Shown here: positions 50,785 to 59,444 of the stretch, piece by piece
Layout: each line of letters starts with the position of its first letter
Numbering within the stretch: the stretch's first letter is position 1
DNA from: Streptomyces zaomyceticus
GTDB lineage: Bacteria; Actinomycetota; Actinomycetes; Streptomycetales; Streptomycetaceae
Direction: 5' to 3'
DNA: 64,000 nucleotides
Assembly (NCBI RefSeq): GCF_014656215.1
Contig: NZ_BNBZ01000012.1
Coordinates: 1-64,000, forward strand
Position numbers and translations under genes: made by a program
The notes under the pieces: generated by a model
Database searches by the model: none
What the model was told of the DNA's origin: nothing
Seen by the model: the letters and a program-made list of their open reading frames with translations, nothing else

Positions 50785-52181
50785 CCCGCGAAGGAATCGA
50801 GCAGCACGCCCGGCAGCCCCACGCCGTCGTCGTCGGCGGCGGGCTCGCCGGGATCACCGCCGCGCTCCAGCTCGCCGACGCCGGTGTCGGCGTCACCCTC
50901 CTCGAAGGCCGGCCCCGGCTCGGCGGCCTCGCCTTCTCCTTCCGCCGGGGCGACCTCACCGTCGACAACGGCCAGCACGTCTATCTGCGCTGCTGCACCG
51001 CCTACCGCTGGTTCCTCGACCGGGTCGACGGCGCCCGGCTCGCCCCGCTCCAGGACCGCCTCGACGTCCCCGTCCTCGACGTCGCGCACCCGCGCGGCCC
51101 CCGGCTCGGCCGGATCCGGCGCGACAACCTCCCGGTACCGCTCCACCTGGCGCGCAGCCTCGCCACGTACCCGCACCTCTCGCTCGCCGAGCGGGCCTCC
51201 GTAGGCCGGGCCGCGCTCGCCCTGAAGAAGCTCGACCCCGCCGATCCCGCGCTCGACGGCATCGACTTCGCCACCTGGCTCGGCCGCCACGGACAGTCCC
51301 CGCGGACCGTCGAGGCCCTCTGGGACCTGGTCGGCATCCCCACCCTCAACGCCCCCGCGCCGGAGGCCTCCATGGGGCTCGCCGCGATGGTCTTCAAGAC
51401 CGGTCTCCTCTCCGAGCCCGGCGCCGCCGACATCGGCTGGGCCCACGTCCCGCTCGGCGAACTCCACGACACCCGGGCCGCGAAGGAGCTCGACGCCCTC
51501 GGCGTCCGCACCGCGCTCCGCACCAAGGCCGAGCGGATCTCCCGTACCGAGGACGGGCGTTGGGCCGTCGACGTACCCGGTGAGACGATCACGGCGGACG
51601 CCGTCGTCCTCGCCGTACCGCAGCAGGAGACCCACGACCTGCTGCCCGACGGCGCCCTCGACGACCCCGACCGGCTCCTCGACATCGCCACCGCGCCCAT
51701 CCTCAACCTGCATGTCGTCTACGACCGCAAGGTGCTGAAGAGGCCGTTCTTCACCGCCCTCGGCTCCCCGGTGCAGTGGGTCTTCGACCGTACCGACTCC
51801 TCCGGACTCAAGGGCGGAGGCCAGTACCTCGCCGTCTCCCAGTCCGCCGCCCAGGACGAGATCGACGAGCCCGTCGCCGCCCTCCGCGAGAAGTACCTCC
51901 CCGAGCTGGAGCGCCTGCTGCCCGCCGCCCGCGGCGCCGGCATCCGCGACTTCTTCGTCACCAGGGAGCGGACGGCCACGTTCGCCCCCACCCCGGGCGT
52001 CGGCCGGCTCCGCCCCGGCGCCCGCACCCAGGCACCGGGGCTCTACCTGGCCGGGGCCTGGACCGCCACCGGCTGGCCCGCGACCATGGAGGGTGCCGTC
52101 CGCAGTGGTTTCAGCGCCGCGGGCGCCGCGCTCTCCGCCCTCGGCCGCCGCCATGACCACCCGCTACAGGAGGCGGCATGA
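50781..52181 (+). CDS. hpnE: hydroxysqualene dehydroxylase HpnE
   Basis: 466 residues. FAD-dependent amine-oxidase-like enzyme that reduces hydroxysqualene to squalene. Dinucleotide motif AVVVGGGLAGITAALQLADAG with LLEGRPRLGGLAFSFRRG; C-terminal FAD motif GLYLAGAWTATGWPATMEGAVRSG. GTG start overlaps the small ORF, stop overlaps the prenyl synthase (ATGA). Confidence 0.93.
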   Translation: MTREGIEQHARQPHAVVVGGGLAGITAALQLADAGVGVTLLEGRPRLGGLAFSFRRGDLTVDNGQHVYLRCCTAYRWFLDRVDGARLAPLQDRLDVPVLDVAHPRGPRLGRIRRDNLPVPLHLARSLATYPHLSLAERASVGRAALALKKLDPADPALDGIDFATWLGRHGQSPRTVEALWDLVGIPTLNAPAPEASMGLAAMVFKTGLLSEPGAADIGWAHVPLGELHDTRAAKELDALGVRTALRTKAERISRTEDGRWAVDVPGETITADAVVLAVPQQETHDLLPDGALDDPDRLLDIATAPILNLHVVYDRKVLKRPFFTALGSPVQWVFDRTDSSGLKGGGQYLAVSQSAAQDEIDEPVAALREKYLPELERLLPAARGAGIRDFFVTRERTATFAPTPGVGRLRPGARTQAPGLYLAGAWTATGWPATMEGAVRSGFSAAGAALSALGRRHDHPLQEAA

Positions 52182-53278
52182 GTGTGAGTACCGGAACAAG
52201 AGGAGAGACCGTGCCGACTGTGCCGCCGGGTAATCCGGCCGTCGACACCGCGGACGTGTCCGCACTGCTGGAGCGGGGACGGACCCTGTCCACCCCCGTA
52301 CTGCGGGCGGCCGTCGACCGCCTCGCGTCGCCCATGGACACCGTGGCCGCCTACCACTTCGGCTGGATCGACGCGCAGGGCAACCCCGCCGACGGCGACG
52401 GCGGCAAGGCCGTCCGCCCCGCGCTCGCCCTGCTGTCGGCCGAGGCCGCGGGCGCCGCCCCCGAGGTCGGCGTCCCCGGCGCCGTCGCCGTGGAGCTCGT
52501 CCACAACTTCTCGCTGCTGCACGACGACCTCATGGACGGCGACGAGCAGCGCCGGCACCGTGACACCGTGTGGAAGGTGCACGGCCCCGCGCAGGCCATT
52601 CTCGTCGGCGACGCCCTCTTCGCGCTGGCCAACGAGATCCTGCTGGAGCTCGGCACGGTGGAGGCCGGCCGGGCGACCCGCAGGCTCACCACCGCCAGCC
52701 GCAAGCTCATCGACGGCCAGGCCCAGGACATCTCCTACGAGCACCGCGAGCGGGTCACCGTCGAGGAGTGCCTCGAGATGGAGGGCAACAAGACCGGCGC
52801 CCTGCTCGCCTGCGCCGTCTCCATCGGTGCCGTCCTCGGCGGCGCCGACGACCGCACCGCCGACAAGCTGGAGGAGTACGGGTACCACCTCGGACTCGCC
52901 TTCCAGGCCGTCGACGACCTGCTCGGCATCTGGGGCGACCCGGAGGCCACCGGCAAGCAGACCTGGAGCGACCTGCGCCAGCGCAAGAAGTCCCTGCCCG
53001 TCGTCGCCGCCCTCGCCGCCGGCGGAGAGGCCTCCGAGCGGCTGGGCGAGCTGCTCGCCGCGGACGCCAAGTCCAATGACTTCGACACCTTCTCCGAGGA
53101 GGAGTTCGCCTTCCGGGCGGCCCTCATCGAGGAGGCCGGTGGGCGCGAGTGGACCTCCCAGGAGGCCCGCCGCCAGCACGCCGTCGCGATCGAGGCCCTG
53201 AACGAGGTGGACATGCCCGCCCGCGTGCGGGCGCAGCTCACCGCGCTGGCCGACTTCGTGGTCGTACGGAAGAGATGA
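52178..53278 (+). CDS. polyprenyl (farnesyl) diphosphate synthase
   Basis: 366 residues. Trans-prenyltransferase with first Asp motif LLHDDLMDGDEQRRH and second FQAVDDLLGIWGDP, GGKAVRPALALL near the N-terminus, and KKSLPV. Position in the hop cluster suggests farnesyl diphosphate for HpnD (called hopB in S. coelicolor, from memory). A 107-base gap with a GC-rich hairpin follows before the cyclase. Confidence 0.9.
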   Translation: MSVSTGTRGETVPTVPPGNPAVDTADVSALLERGRTLSTPVLRAAVDRLASPMDTVAAYHFGWIDAQGNPADGDGGKAVRPALALLSAEAAGAAPEVGVPGAVAVELVHNFSLLHDDLMDGDEQRRHRDTVWKVHGPAQAILVGDALFALANEILLELGTVEAGRATRRLTTASRKLIDGQAQDISYEHRERVTVEECLEMEGNKTGALLACAVSIGAVLGGADDRTADKLEEYGYHLGLAFQAVDDLLGIWGDPEATGKQTWSDLRQRKKSLPVVAALAAGGEASERLGELLAADAKSNDFDTFSEEEFAFRAALIEEAGGREWTSQEARRQHAVAIEALNEVDMPARVRAQLTALADFVVVRKR

Positions 53279-53310
53279 TCACCATCACCCTGATATGAGT
53301 TCGCGGTCGC

Positions 53311-53336
53311 CGGCCGGTGCCTTCCGGCGCCGGCCG
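53311..53336 (+). terminator. intra-operon hairpin upstream of the cyclase gene
   Basis: CGGCCGGTGCC and GGCGCCGGCCG pair over 11 bp (one wobble) with loop TTCC, 33 bases after the prenyl synthase stop. No T-run. It could lower read-through or stabilise an mRNA end between hop genes. Confidence 0.45.
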
Positions 53337-53385
53337 ACGGCAGACCCGTAGAAGCAGAAGAAACCGACTGCGCAAAGGGGAAGCC

Positions 53386-55371
53386 ATGACAGCGACGACC
53401 GACGGAAGCGCCGGGGCCGTGGGCCCCCGGGCAGCCGCGGCCAGCACGACGCACGACACCGGTGCCACGGCACCGGACCTCGACGGGACCGCCGCACGTG
53501 CCGCGGAACGGGCCGCCGAGCACCTGCTCGCCCTGCAGGACCCCGAGGGCTGGTGGAAGGGCGACCTGGAGACCAACGTCACCATGGACGCCGAGGACCT
53601 TCTCCTCCGCCAGTTCCTGGGCATCCTCGACGCCGACACCACCCGCGCCGCGGCCCTCCACATCCGCCGCGAGCAGCGCGAGGACGGCGCCTGGGCCACC
53701 TTCTACGGCGGACCCGGAGAGCTCTCCGCCACCGTCGAGGCCTATGTGGCGCTCCGGCTCGCCGGAGACCCGCCCGAGGCCCCGCACATGGCCCGGGCCG
53801 CCGCCTGGGTCCGCGCCGGGGGCGGTATCGCCGCCACCCGGGTCTTCACCCGGATCTGGCTCGCCCTCTTCGGCTGGTGGCGCTGGGAGGACCTCCCCGA
53901 GCTTCCCCCGGAGCTGCTCTTCCTGCCGAAGTGGTTCCCGCTCAACATCTACGACTTCGGCTGTTGGGCACGGCAGACGATCGTGCCGCTCACCGTCGTC
54001 TCCGCCAAGCGCCCGGTCCGGCCCGCGCCCTTCCCGCTCGACGAGCTGCACACCGACCCGGAGCGGCCGAACCCGCCCCGGCCGCTCGCCCCGGCCACCG
54101 GCTGGGACGGGATCTTCCAGCGGCTCGACAAGGCCCTGCACGTCTACCACCGGGTGGCGCCGCGCGCCCTGCGCAGGACCGCCATGAACATGGCCGCGCG
54201 GTGGATCGTCGAGCGCCAGGAGAACGACGGCTGCTGGGGCGGCATCCAGCCCCCCGCCGTCTACTCGGTCATCGCCCTCCACCTCCTCGGCTACGACCTC
54301 CGGCACCCCGTGATGCGGGCCGGACTGGAATCGCTCGACCGCTTCGCCGTCCGGCGCGAGGACGGCTCACGGATGGTCGAGGCCTGTCAGTCGCCCGTCT
54401 GGGACACCTGCCTCGCCACCATCGCGCTCGCCGACGCGGGGCTCCGCCCCGACCACCCGGCGCTGGTGAAGGCCGTCGACTGGATGCTCGACGAAGAGGT
54501 CACCCGGACCGGGGACTGGGCGGTACGACGGCCCGAACTGCCCCCGGGCGGCTGGGCGTTCGAGTTCCACAACGACAACTACCCCGACACCGACGACACC
54601 GCCGAGGTGCTCCTCGCCCTCCGCAGGGTCGCCCACCCCGACCCCGCGCGGGTCGAGGCGGCCGCCGCCAGGGGCGCCCGCTGGACGCTCGGCATGCAGT
54701 CGCGGGGCGGCGCCTGGGGCGCCTTCGACGCCGACAACACCAGCGCCTTCCCCAACAAGCTGCCGTTCTGCGACTTCGGCGAGGTGATCGACCCGCCCTC
54801 CGCCGACGTCACCGCCCATGTGGTGGAGATGCTGGCCTGGGAGGGACTGGCCCAGGACCCCCGTACCCGCAGGGGCGTCGAGTGGCTGCTCGCGAACCAG
54901 GAGGCCAACGGGGCCTGGTTCGGCCGCTGGGGCGTCAACCACGTGTACGGCACCGGTTCGGTGCTCCCCGCGCTCACCGCCGCCGGGCTCCCCGGCTCCC
55001 ATCCGGCGATCCGGCGGGCCGTCGACTGGCTCGGGTCCACCCAGAACGAGGACGGCGGCTGGGGCGAGGACCTGCGCTCGTACCACGACGAGGCGTGGAT
55101 CGGACGCGGTGTCTCCACCGCCTCCCAGACCGCCTGGGCGCTGATCGCCCTCCTCACGGCCGGGGAGCGCGACTCCGAGCCCGTCCGCCGGGGCGTCGCC
55201 TGGCTCGCCGCCACCCAGCGGGAGGACGGCACCTGGGACGAGCCGTACTTCACCGGAACGGGCTTCCCCTGGGACTTCTCCATCAACTACCACCTCTACC
55301 GTCTGGTGTTCCCGCTCACGGCGCTCGGTCGCTATGTGTACGGGGAGCCCTCGCCCGGCAAGGAGGGGTGA
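53386..55371 (+). CDS. shc: squalene-hopene cyclase
   Basis: 661 residues. Cyclises squalene to hopene/hopanol. The acid motif DTDDTAEV (DxDDTA) is near residue 405. QW repeats are evident (for example REDGAWATFYGG, ENDGCWGGIQ, NEDGGWGEDL, REDGTWDEPYFTGTGFP). Length is normal for bacterial cyclases. AAAGGGG precedes the ATG. The stop is TGA sharing a base with the next ATG (TGATG). Confidence 0.96.
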   Translation: MTATTDGSAGAVGPRAAAASTTHDTGATAPDLDGTAARAAERAAEHLLALQDPEGWWKGDLETNVTMDAEDLLLRQFLGILDADTTRAAALHIRREQREDGAWATFYGGPGELSATVEAYVALRLAGDPPEAPHMARAAAWVRAGGGIAATRVFTRIWLALFGWWRWEDLPELPPELLFLPKWFPLNIYDFGCWARQTIVPLTVVSAKRPVRPAPFPLDELHTDPERPNPPRPLAPATGWDGIFQRLDKALHVYHRVAPRALRRTAMNMAARWIVERQENDGCWGGIQPPAVYSVIALHLLGYDLRHPVMRAGLESLDRFAVRREDGSRMVEACQSPVWDTCLATIALADAGLRPDHPALVKAVDWMLDEEVTRTGDWAVRRPELPPGGWAFEFHNDNYPDTDDTAEVLLALRRVAHPDPARVEAAAARGARWTLGMQSRGGAWGAFDADNTSAFPNKLPFCDFGEVIDPPSADVTAHVVEMLAWEGLAQDPRTRRGVEWLLANQEANGAWFGRWGVNHVYGTGSVLPALTAAGLPGSHPAIRRAVDWLGSTQNEDGGWGEDLRSYHDEAWIGRGVSTASQTAWALIALLTAGERDSEPVRRGVAWLAATQREDGTWDEPYFTGTGFPWDFSINYHLYRLVFPLTALGRYVYGEPSPGKEG

Positions 55372-56051
55372 TGGGGCGCGAACCGGGCCCCGGCGCCCCG
55401 CCACCGCTGCTGATCGCCTGCGCGCTCGGCATCGAACAGCTCGCCCTGCGCAGCGGGGACCGCGCCGGCGCCCCCGGGCGCTTCACCGTGCTCCGTACGG
55501 GCATGGGTCCGGACCGGGCCCGCCGTGAGGTCTCCCGGGCCCTCGGCGAGGAGGGATGGCGGGACGCCGCCGTCATCGCCTCCGGCTTCTGCGCCGGACT
55601 GGCCCCCGGAATGCATCCGGGGGACCTGATCGTCGCCGACGAGACCCGCGGCCCCGACGGCACGACCCCCGGCACCGGGACGGAGCTCCTGGTGAAGGCC
55701 CTGGTCAGGGCCGTACCCGGGCGGGCTGTCCACACCGGGCCGCTGACCGGCTCCGACCATGTGGTGCGCGGCCCCGAGCGGGCCGCCCTGCGGGCCACCG
55801 GCGCGATCGCCGTCGACATGGAGTCCGCGGCGACCCTGCGGACGGCGGTCTCGGCCCGGACGGCCGCGGGTCTCGGCGGCGGGCCGGACATCCGTCCGGT
55901 TGCGGCCGTCCGGGTGGTCGTGGACGCTCCAGAACATGAACTGGTCCGGATCGGCACGGTACGCGGGGGAATATCGGCGTTCCGTGTTCTTCGTGCCGTC
56001 CTTCCCGCATTCTTCGAATGGCACCGTTCTTTGCTGCTCCCCAGGAGGTGA
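55371..56051 (+). CDS. hpnG: hopanoid phosphorylase/nucleosidase HpnG
   Basis: 226 residues. Nucleoside-phosphorylase-like enzyme that removes adenine from adenosylhopane to give ribosylhopane (or its phosphate). LLIACALGIEQLAL, VIASGFCAGLAPGMHPGDLIVADE and AVDMESAATL (purine-binding ME) are typical of the family. Start shares one base with the cyclase stop. Confidence 0.9.
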   Translation: MGREPGPGAPPPLLIACALGIEQLALRSGDRAGAPGRFTVLRTGMGPDRARREVSRALGEEGWRDAAVIASGFCAGLAPGMHPGDLIVADETRGPDGTTPGTGTELLVKALVRAVPGRAVHTGPLTGSDHVVRGPERAALRATGAIAVDMESAATLRTAVSARTAAGLGGGPDIRPVAAVRVVVDAPEHELVRIGTVRGGISAFRVLRAVLPAFFEWHRSLLLPRR

Positions 56052-56058
56052 GCGAGTT

Positions 56059-57081
56059 ATGGCCATGCCGCTCCGTCAGTCCATCCGGGTCGGGACCTAC
56101 CTCTTCGAACAGAAGCTCCGCAAGCGTGAGAAGTTCCCGCTGATCGTCGAGCTCGAGCCGCTCTTCGCCTGCAACCTCAAGTGCGAGGGCTGCGGAAAGA
56201 TCCAGCACCCGGCAGGTGTGCTCAAGCAGCGCATGCCGGTCGCCCAGGCGGTCGGCGCGGTCCTGGAGTCCGGCGCCCCCATGGTGTCCATCGCGGGCGG
56301 CGAGCCCCTGATGCATCCCCAGATCCACGAGATCGTGCGCCAGTTGGTGGCCAAGAGGAAGTACGTCTTCCTCTGCACCAACGCCATGCTGCTGCGCAAG
56401 AAGCTGGAGGACTTCACCCCCTCCCCGTACTTCGCGTTCGCCGTGCACATCGACGGCCTGCGCGAGCGGCACGACGAGTCCGTCGCCAAGGAAGGCGTGT
56501 TCGACGAGGCGGTGGCGGCCATCAAGGAGGCCAAGCGGCGCGGTTTCCGTGTCACCACCAATTCGACCTTCTTCAACACCGACACCCCGCAGACCATCAT
56601 CGAGGTCCTCAATTTCCTCAACGACGACCTCCAGGTCGACGAGATGATGATCTCTCCCGCGTACGCGTACGAGAAGGCCCCCGACCAGGAACACTTCCTC
56701 GGCGTCGAGCAGACCCGCGAACTCTTCAAGAAGGCCTTCGCGGGCGGAAACCGGCGCCGCTGGCGGCTCAACCACTCGCCGCTCTTCCTGGACTTCCTGG
56801 AAGGAAAGGCGGACTTCCCGTGCACCGCCTGGGCCATTCCGAACTACTCGCTCTTCGGCTGGCAGCGACCCTGCTATCTCATGAGCGACGGATACGTCCC
56901 CACGTACCGCGAACTCATCGAGGACACCGACTGGGACAAGTACGGCCGCGGCAAGGACCCGCGCTGCGCCAACTGCATGGCGCACTGCGGCTACGAGCCC
57001 ACCGCCGTCCTCGCCACCATGGGCTCCCTCAAGGAATCCCTCCGCGCGGTCCGGGAGACCGTCTCCGGGAACAACGCGTGA
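56059..57081 (+). CDS. hpnH: adenosyl-hopene transferase HpnH (radical SAM)
   Basis: 340 residues. Radical SAM enzyme attaching the 5'-deoxyadenosyl unit to diploptene, first step of side-chain extension. Cluster motif CNLKCEGC (CxxxCxxC) near residue 40, IAGGEPLMHP (GGEP), and a C-terminal cysteine group CANCMAHC. ATG follows AGGAGG at ten bases. Thirteen bases later hpnO starts; in S. coelicolor two MEP-pathway genes lie between them. Confidence 0.94.
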   Translation: MAMPLRQSIRVGTYLFEQKLRKREKFPLIVELEPLFACNLKCEGCGKIQHPAGVLKQRMPVAQAVGAVLESGAPMVSIAGGEPLMHPQIHEIVRQLVAKRKYVFLCTNAMLLRKKLEDFTPSPYFAFAVHIDGLRERHDESVAKEGVFDEAVAAIKEAKRRGFRVTTNSTFFNTDTPQTIIEVLNFLNDDLQVDEMMISPAYAYEKAPDQEHFLGVEQTRELFKKAFAGGNRRRWRLNHSPLFLDFLEGKADFPCTAWAIPNYSLFGWQRPCYLMSDGYVPTYRELIEDTDWDKYGRGKDPRCANCMAHCGYEPTAVLATMGSLKESLRAVRETVSGNNA

Positions 57082-57094
57082 GGACGGGGGAGCG

Positions 57095-58480
57095 ATGAGC
57101 GGCGAGTTCGACCTGAGGGCGCTGCTCGCCGAGCGCGGCGGCGAGCGGTACGAGCTCCATGCCCGGTACCTCAACCACCAGCTGCCGCGCATGCTCCACA
57201 CCATCGGTTTCGACAAGGTGTACGAGCGGGCCGAGGGCGCCCACTTCTGGGACGCCGACGGCGTCGACCACCTCGACATGCTCGCCGGCTTCGGCGTGAT
57301 GGGCCTCGGACGGCACCACCCCGTCGTCCGCAGGGCGCTCCACGACGTCCTGGACGCCCAGCTCGCCGACCTCACCCGCTTCGACTGCCAGCCGCTCCCC
57401 GGACTCCTCGCCGAGCGGCTCCTCGCCCACAGCCCGCACCTCGACCGCGTCTTCTTCGGCAACAGCGGCACGGAGGCGGTGGAGACCGCCCTGAAGTTCG
57501 CCCGGTACGCCACCGGGCGGCCCAGGGTCCTCTACTGCGCCCACGCCTTCCACGGGCTCACCACCGGCTCCCTCTCCGTGAACGGCGAGAACGGCTTCCG
57601 GGACGGCTTCGCCCCCCTGCTGCCCGACACGGCGATCGGGCTCGGCGACCTCGACGCCCTGGAGCGGGAGCTGCGCAAGGGCGACGTGGCCGCCTTCGTC
57701 GTCGAGCCCATCCAGGGCAAGGGCGTCCACGAGGCCCCACCGGGCTTTCTGCGCGCCGCCCAGGAGCTGCTCCACCGGCACGGCGCCCTGCTCATCGCCG
57801 ACGAGGTGCAGACCGGCCTCGGCAGGACCGGCGACTTCTACGCCTACCAGCACGAGGACGGCGTCGAACCGGACCTGGTCTGCGTCGCCAAGGCGCTCTC
57901 CGGCGGCTATGTGCCGGTCGGCGCCACCCTGGGCAAGGACTGGATCTTCAAGAAGGTCTACTCGTCGATGGACCGGGTCCTGGTCCACTCGGCGAGCTTC
58001 GGTTCGAACGCGCAGGCCATGACGGCCGGGCTCGCCGTGCTCTCGGTCATGGAGAACGAGGGGACGGTCGCGCACGCGCGCCGGATCGGCGATCTTCTCT
58101 CCGGGCGCCTCAAGGAGCTCGTGCCCCGCTACGAACTCCTCCACGAGATCCGCGGTCGGGGACTGATGATCGGCATCGAGTTCGGACGCCCGTCCTCCCT
58201 GGGACTCCGCGGGCGCTGGACGATGCTCCAGGCGGCCCGCAAGGGTCTCTTCGCCCAGATGGTCGTCGTCCCGCTGCTCCAGCGGCACCGGATCCTCACC
58301 CAGGTCTCCGGGGACCATCTGGAGGTGATCAAGCTGATCCCGCCACTGGTCATCGACGAGGCCGACGTGGACCGGTTCGTCACCGCCTTCACGGCGGTCA
58401 TGGACGAGGCCCACGGCGGTGGCGGGCTGATGTGGGACTTCGGGAGGACACTGGTCAAGCAGGCGGTCGCACAGCGCTGA
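57095..58480 (+). CDS. hpnO: hopanoid aminotransferase HpnO
   Basis: 461 residues. Class III PLP-dependent aminotransferase producing aminobacteriohopanetriol. NSGTEAVETALKFARYATGR, LIADEVQTGLGRTGDFYAYQH and the Lys in CVAKALSGGYVPVGATL are family marks. GGGGAG precedes the ATG. Last gene of the hopanoid operon, so the organism should be able to make amino-bacteriohopanetriol. Confidence 0.9.
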   Translation: MSGEFDLRALLAERGGERYELHARYLNHQLPRMLHTIGFDKVYERAEGAHFWDADGVDHLDMLAGFGVMGLGRHHPVVRRALHDVLDAQLADLTRFDCQPLPGLLAERLLAHSPHLDRVFFGNSGTEAVETALKFARYATGRPRVLYCAHAFHGLTTGSLSVNGENGFRDGFAPLLPDTAIGLGDLDALERELRKGDVAAFVVEPIQGKGVHEAPPGFLRAAQELLHRHGALLIADEVQTGLGRTGDFYAYQHEDGVEPDLVCVAKALSGGYVPVGATLGKDWIFKKVYSSMDRVLVHSASFGSNAQAMTAGLAVLSVMENEGTVAHARRIGDLLSGRLKELVPRYELLHEIRGRGLMIGIEFGRPSSLGLRGRWTMLQAARKGLFAQMVVVPLLQRHRILTQVSGDHLEVIKLIPPLVIDEADVDRFVTAFTAVMDEAHGGGGLMWDFGRTLVKQAVAQR

Positions 58481-58512
58481 GCCGTCCGCGGCCGATTCCG
58501 GCCGAGAGCTTT

Positions 58513-58545
58513 TGCCTCTGAGGCAAGAAACTTGCCTCAGAGGCA
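58513..58545. promoter_or_regulatory. 33-bp double palindrome, operator of the XRE gene
   Basis: TGCCTCTGAGGCA (58513-58525) and TGCCTCAGAGGCA (58533-58545) are each palindromic and are inverted copies of each other about a central AAA; centres are 20 bp apart. It is 21 bases before the ATG. Autoregulation by the XRE protein is the likely meaning. Confidence 0.75.
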
Positions 58546-58566
58546 TGTTCCTGGCGGAATGGACGC

Positions 58567-59247
58567 ATGGACCACGTCCCCGGGGAAGGCTCCCCGGACC
58601 CCGCCACCCCGGGCGTCCCGCCCGACGCCGCCCCGAGCGATGTCCCGCCCGACGCCCCGTCCGGCGTCCTGCCCGACGTCGCCCCGCAGCTGCGGGCCCT
58701 GCGCCGGCGCCGGGGACTCACCCTGGAGGCCGCCGCCCAGCGGGCCGGTCTCTCGCCGGCCCACCTCTCGCGCCTGGAGACGGGGAACCGGCAGCCCTCG
58801 CTCCCGATGCTGCTCGCCCTCGCCCGTATCTACGGTACGACGGTCTCCGAGCTCCTCGGCGAGGCGCCGCCCGAGCGTGACCCCGTCGTCCGGGCCGGCC
58901 GCTCCGAACCCGTCGAGGCCGACGGCTGGATCTACCGCCAGGCGGGCGGCGCCGGACGCGCCCTGCAGTGCCTGCGGGTCCACGTGCCGTACGCCACCCG
59001 GGCCGACATCGTGCGCGTCCACCCAGGCGAGGAGTGGATCCACGTCCTGGAGGGCCGGGTGCGGCTCGCGCTCGGCGAGACCGTCCATGTCCTCGATCCC
59101 GGGGACAGCGCGCATTTCGACTCGCTCACCCCGCACCGGATCGGGGCCGCGACCCCCGGCGGGGCCGAGCTGCTCTTCGTCCACACCCTGATGCAGAGTC
59201 CCGTGGCCGAGCTGTGTCTCGGCGACGGTACGCCGCACCGACGCTGA
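58567..59247 (+). CDS. XRE family regulator with C-terminal cupin
   Basis: 226 residues. A 40-residue Pro/Asp-rich tail, then helix-turn-helix (LRALRRRRGLTLEAAAQRAGLSPAHLSRLETGNRQPSLPMLLALARIYG), then a cupin barrel (VHPGEEWIHVLEGRVRLALGETVHVLDPGDSAHFDSLTPHRI) with possible metal ligands Glu and His. Such proteins sense small ligands. It is followed by a small membrane-protein gene and preceded by the double palindrome. Confidence 0.9.
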   Translation: MDHVPGEGSPDPATPGVPPDAAPSDVPPDAPSGVLPDVAPQLRALRRRRGLTLEAAAQRAGLSPAHLSRLETGNRQPSLPMLLALARIYGTTVSELLGEAPPERDPVVRAGRSEPVEADGWIYRQAGGAGRALQCLRVHVPYATRADIVRVHPGEEWIHVLEGRVRLALGETVHVLDPGDSAHFDSLTPHRIGAATPGGAELLFVHTLMQSPVAELCLGDGTPHRR

Positions 59248-59281
59248 TCCCGCGCACTTCCTTCGGCAGAAAAGGATGGAT

Positions 59282-59437
59282 ATGTCCGAGAAGTCACGAC
59301 CTGTCACCGGCGAAGAGCGAGGCGAGGGCAAGTTCCCCAAGGGTCTCGTCCTCCGCCTCTTCGCCTATCTGATCGCCGGACACCTCTTCGCCGGCTTCCT
59401 CTACCTGCTCTTCATGCTGGGCGGGCAGAACCAGTAG
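59282..59437 (+). CDS. 51-residue membrane protein (DUF6126-like)
   Basis: Small protein with a charged N-terminus (MSEKSRPVTGEERG), the block KFPKGLVLRLFAYLIAGH and one membrane helix (HLFAGFLYLLFMLGG). It matches my recollection of DUF6126, small proteins found after XRE-cupin regulators in Streptomyces. AAGGAT precedes the ATG. Probably co-transcribed with the regulator (34-base gap). Function unknown. Its end is seven bases from the convergent phosphatase. Confidence 0.75.
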   Translation: MSEKSRPVTGEERGEGKFPKGLVLRLFAYLIAGHLFAGFLYLLFMLGGQNQ

Positions 59438-59444
59438 CGTCCGG

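Noticed and set aside
48840..58480. Hopanoid cluster as the undescribed system
   Set aside because: HpnC, D, E, cyclase, HpnG, H and O are well characterised families; only the small coupling ORFs and missing MEP genes are noteworthy.
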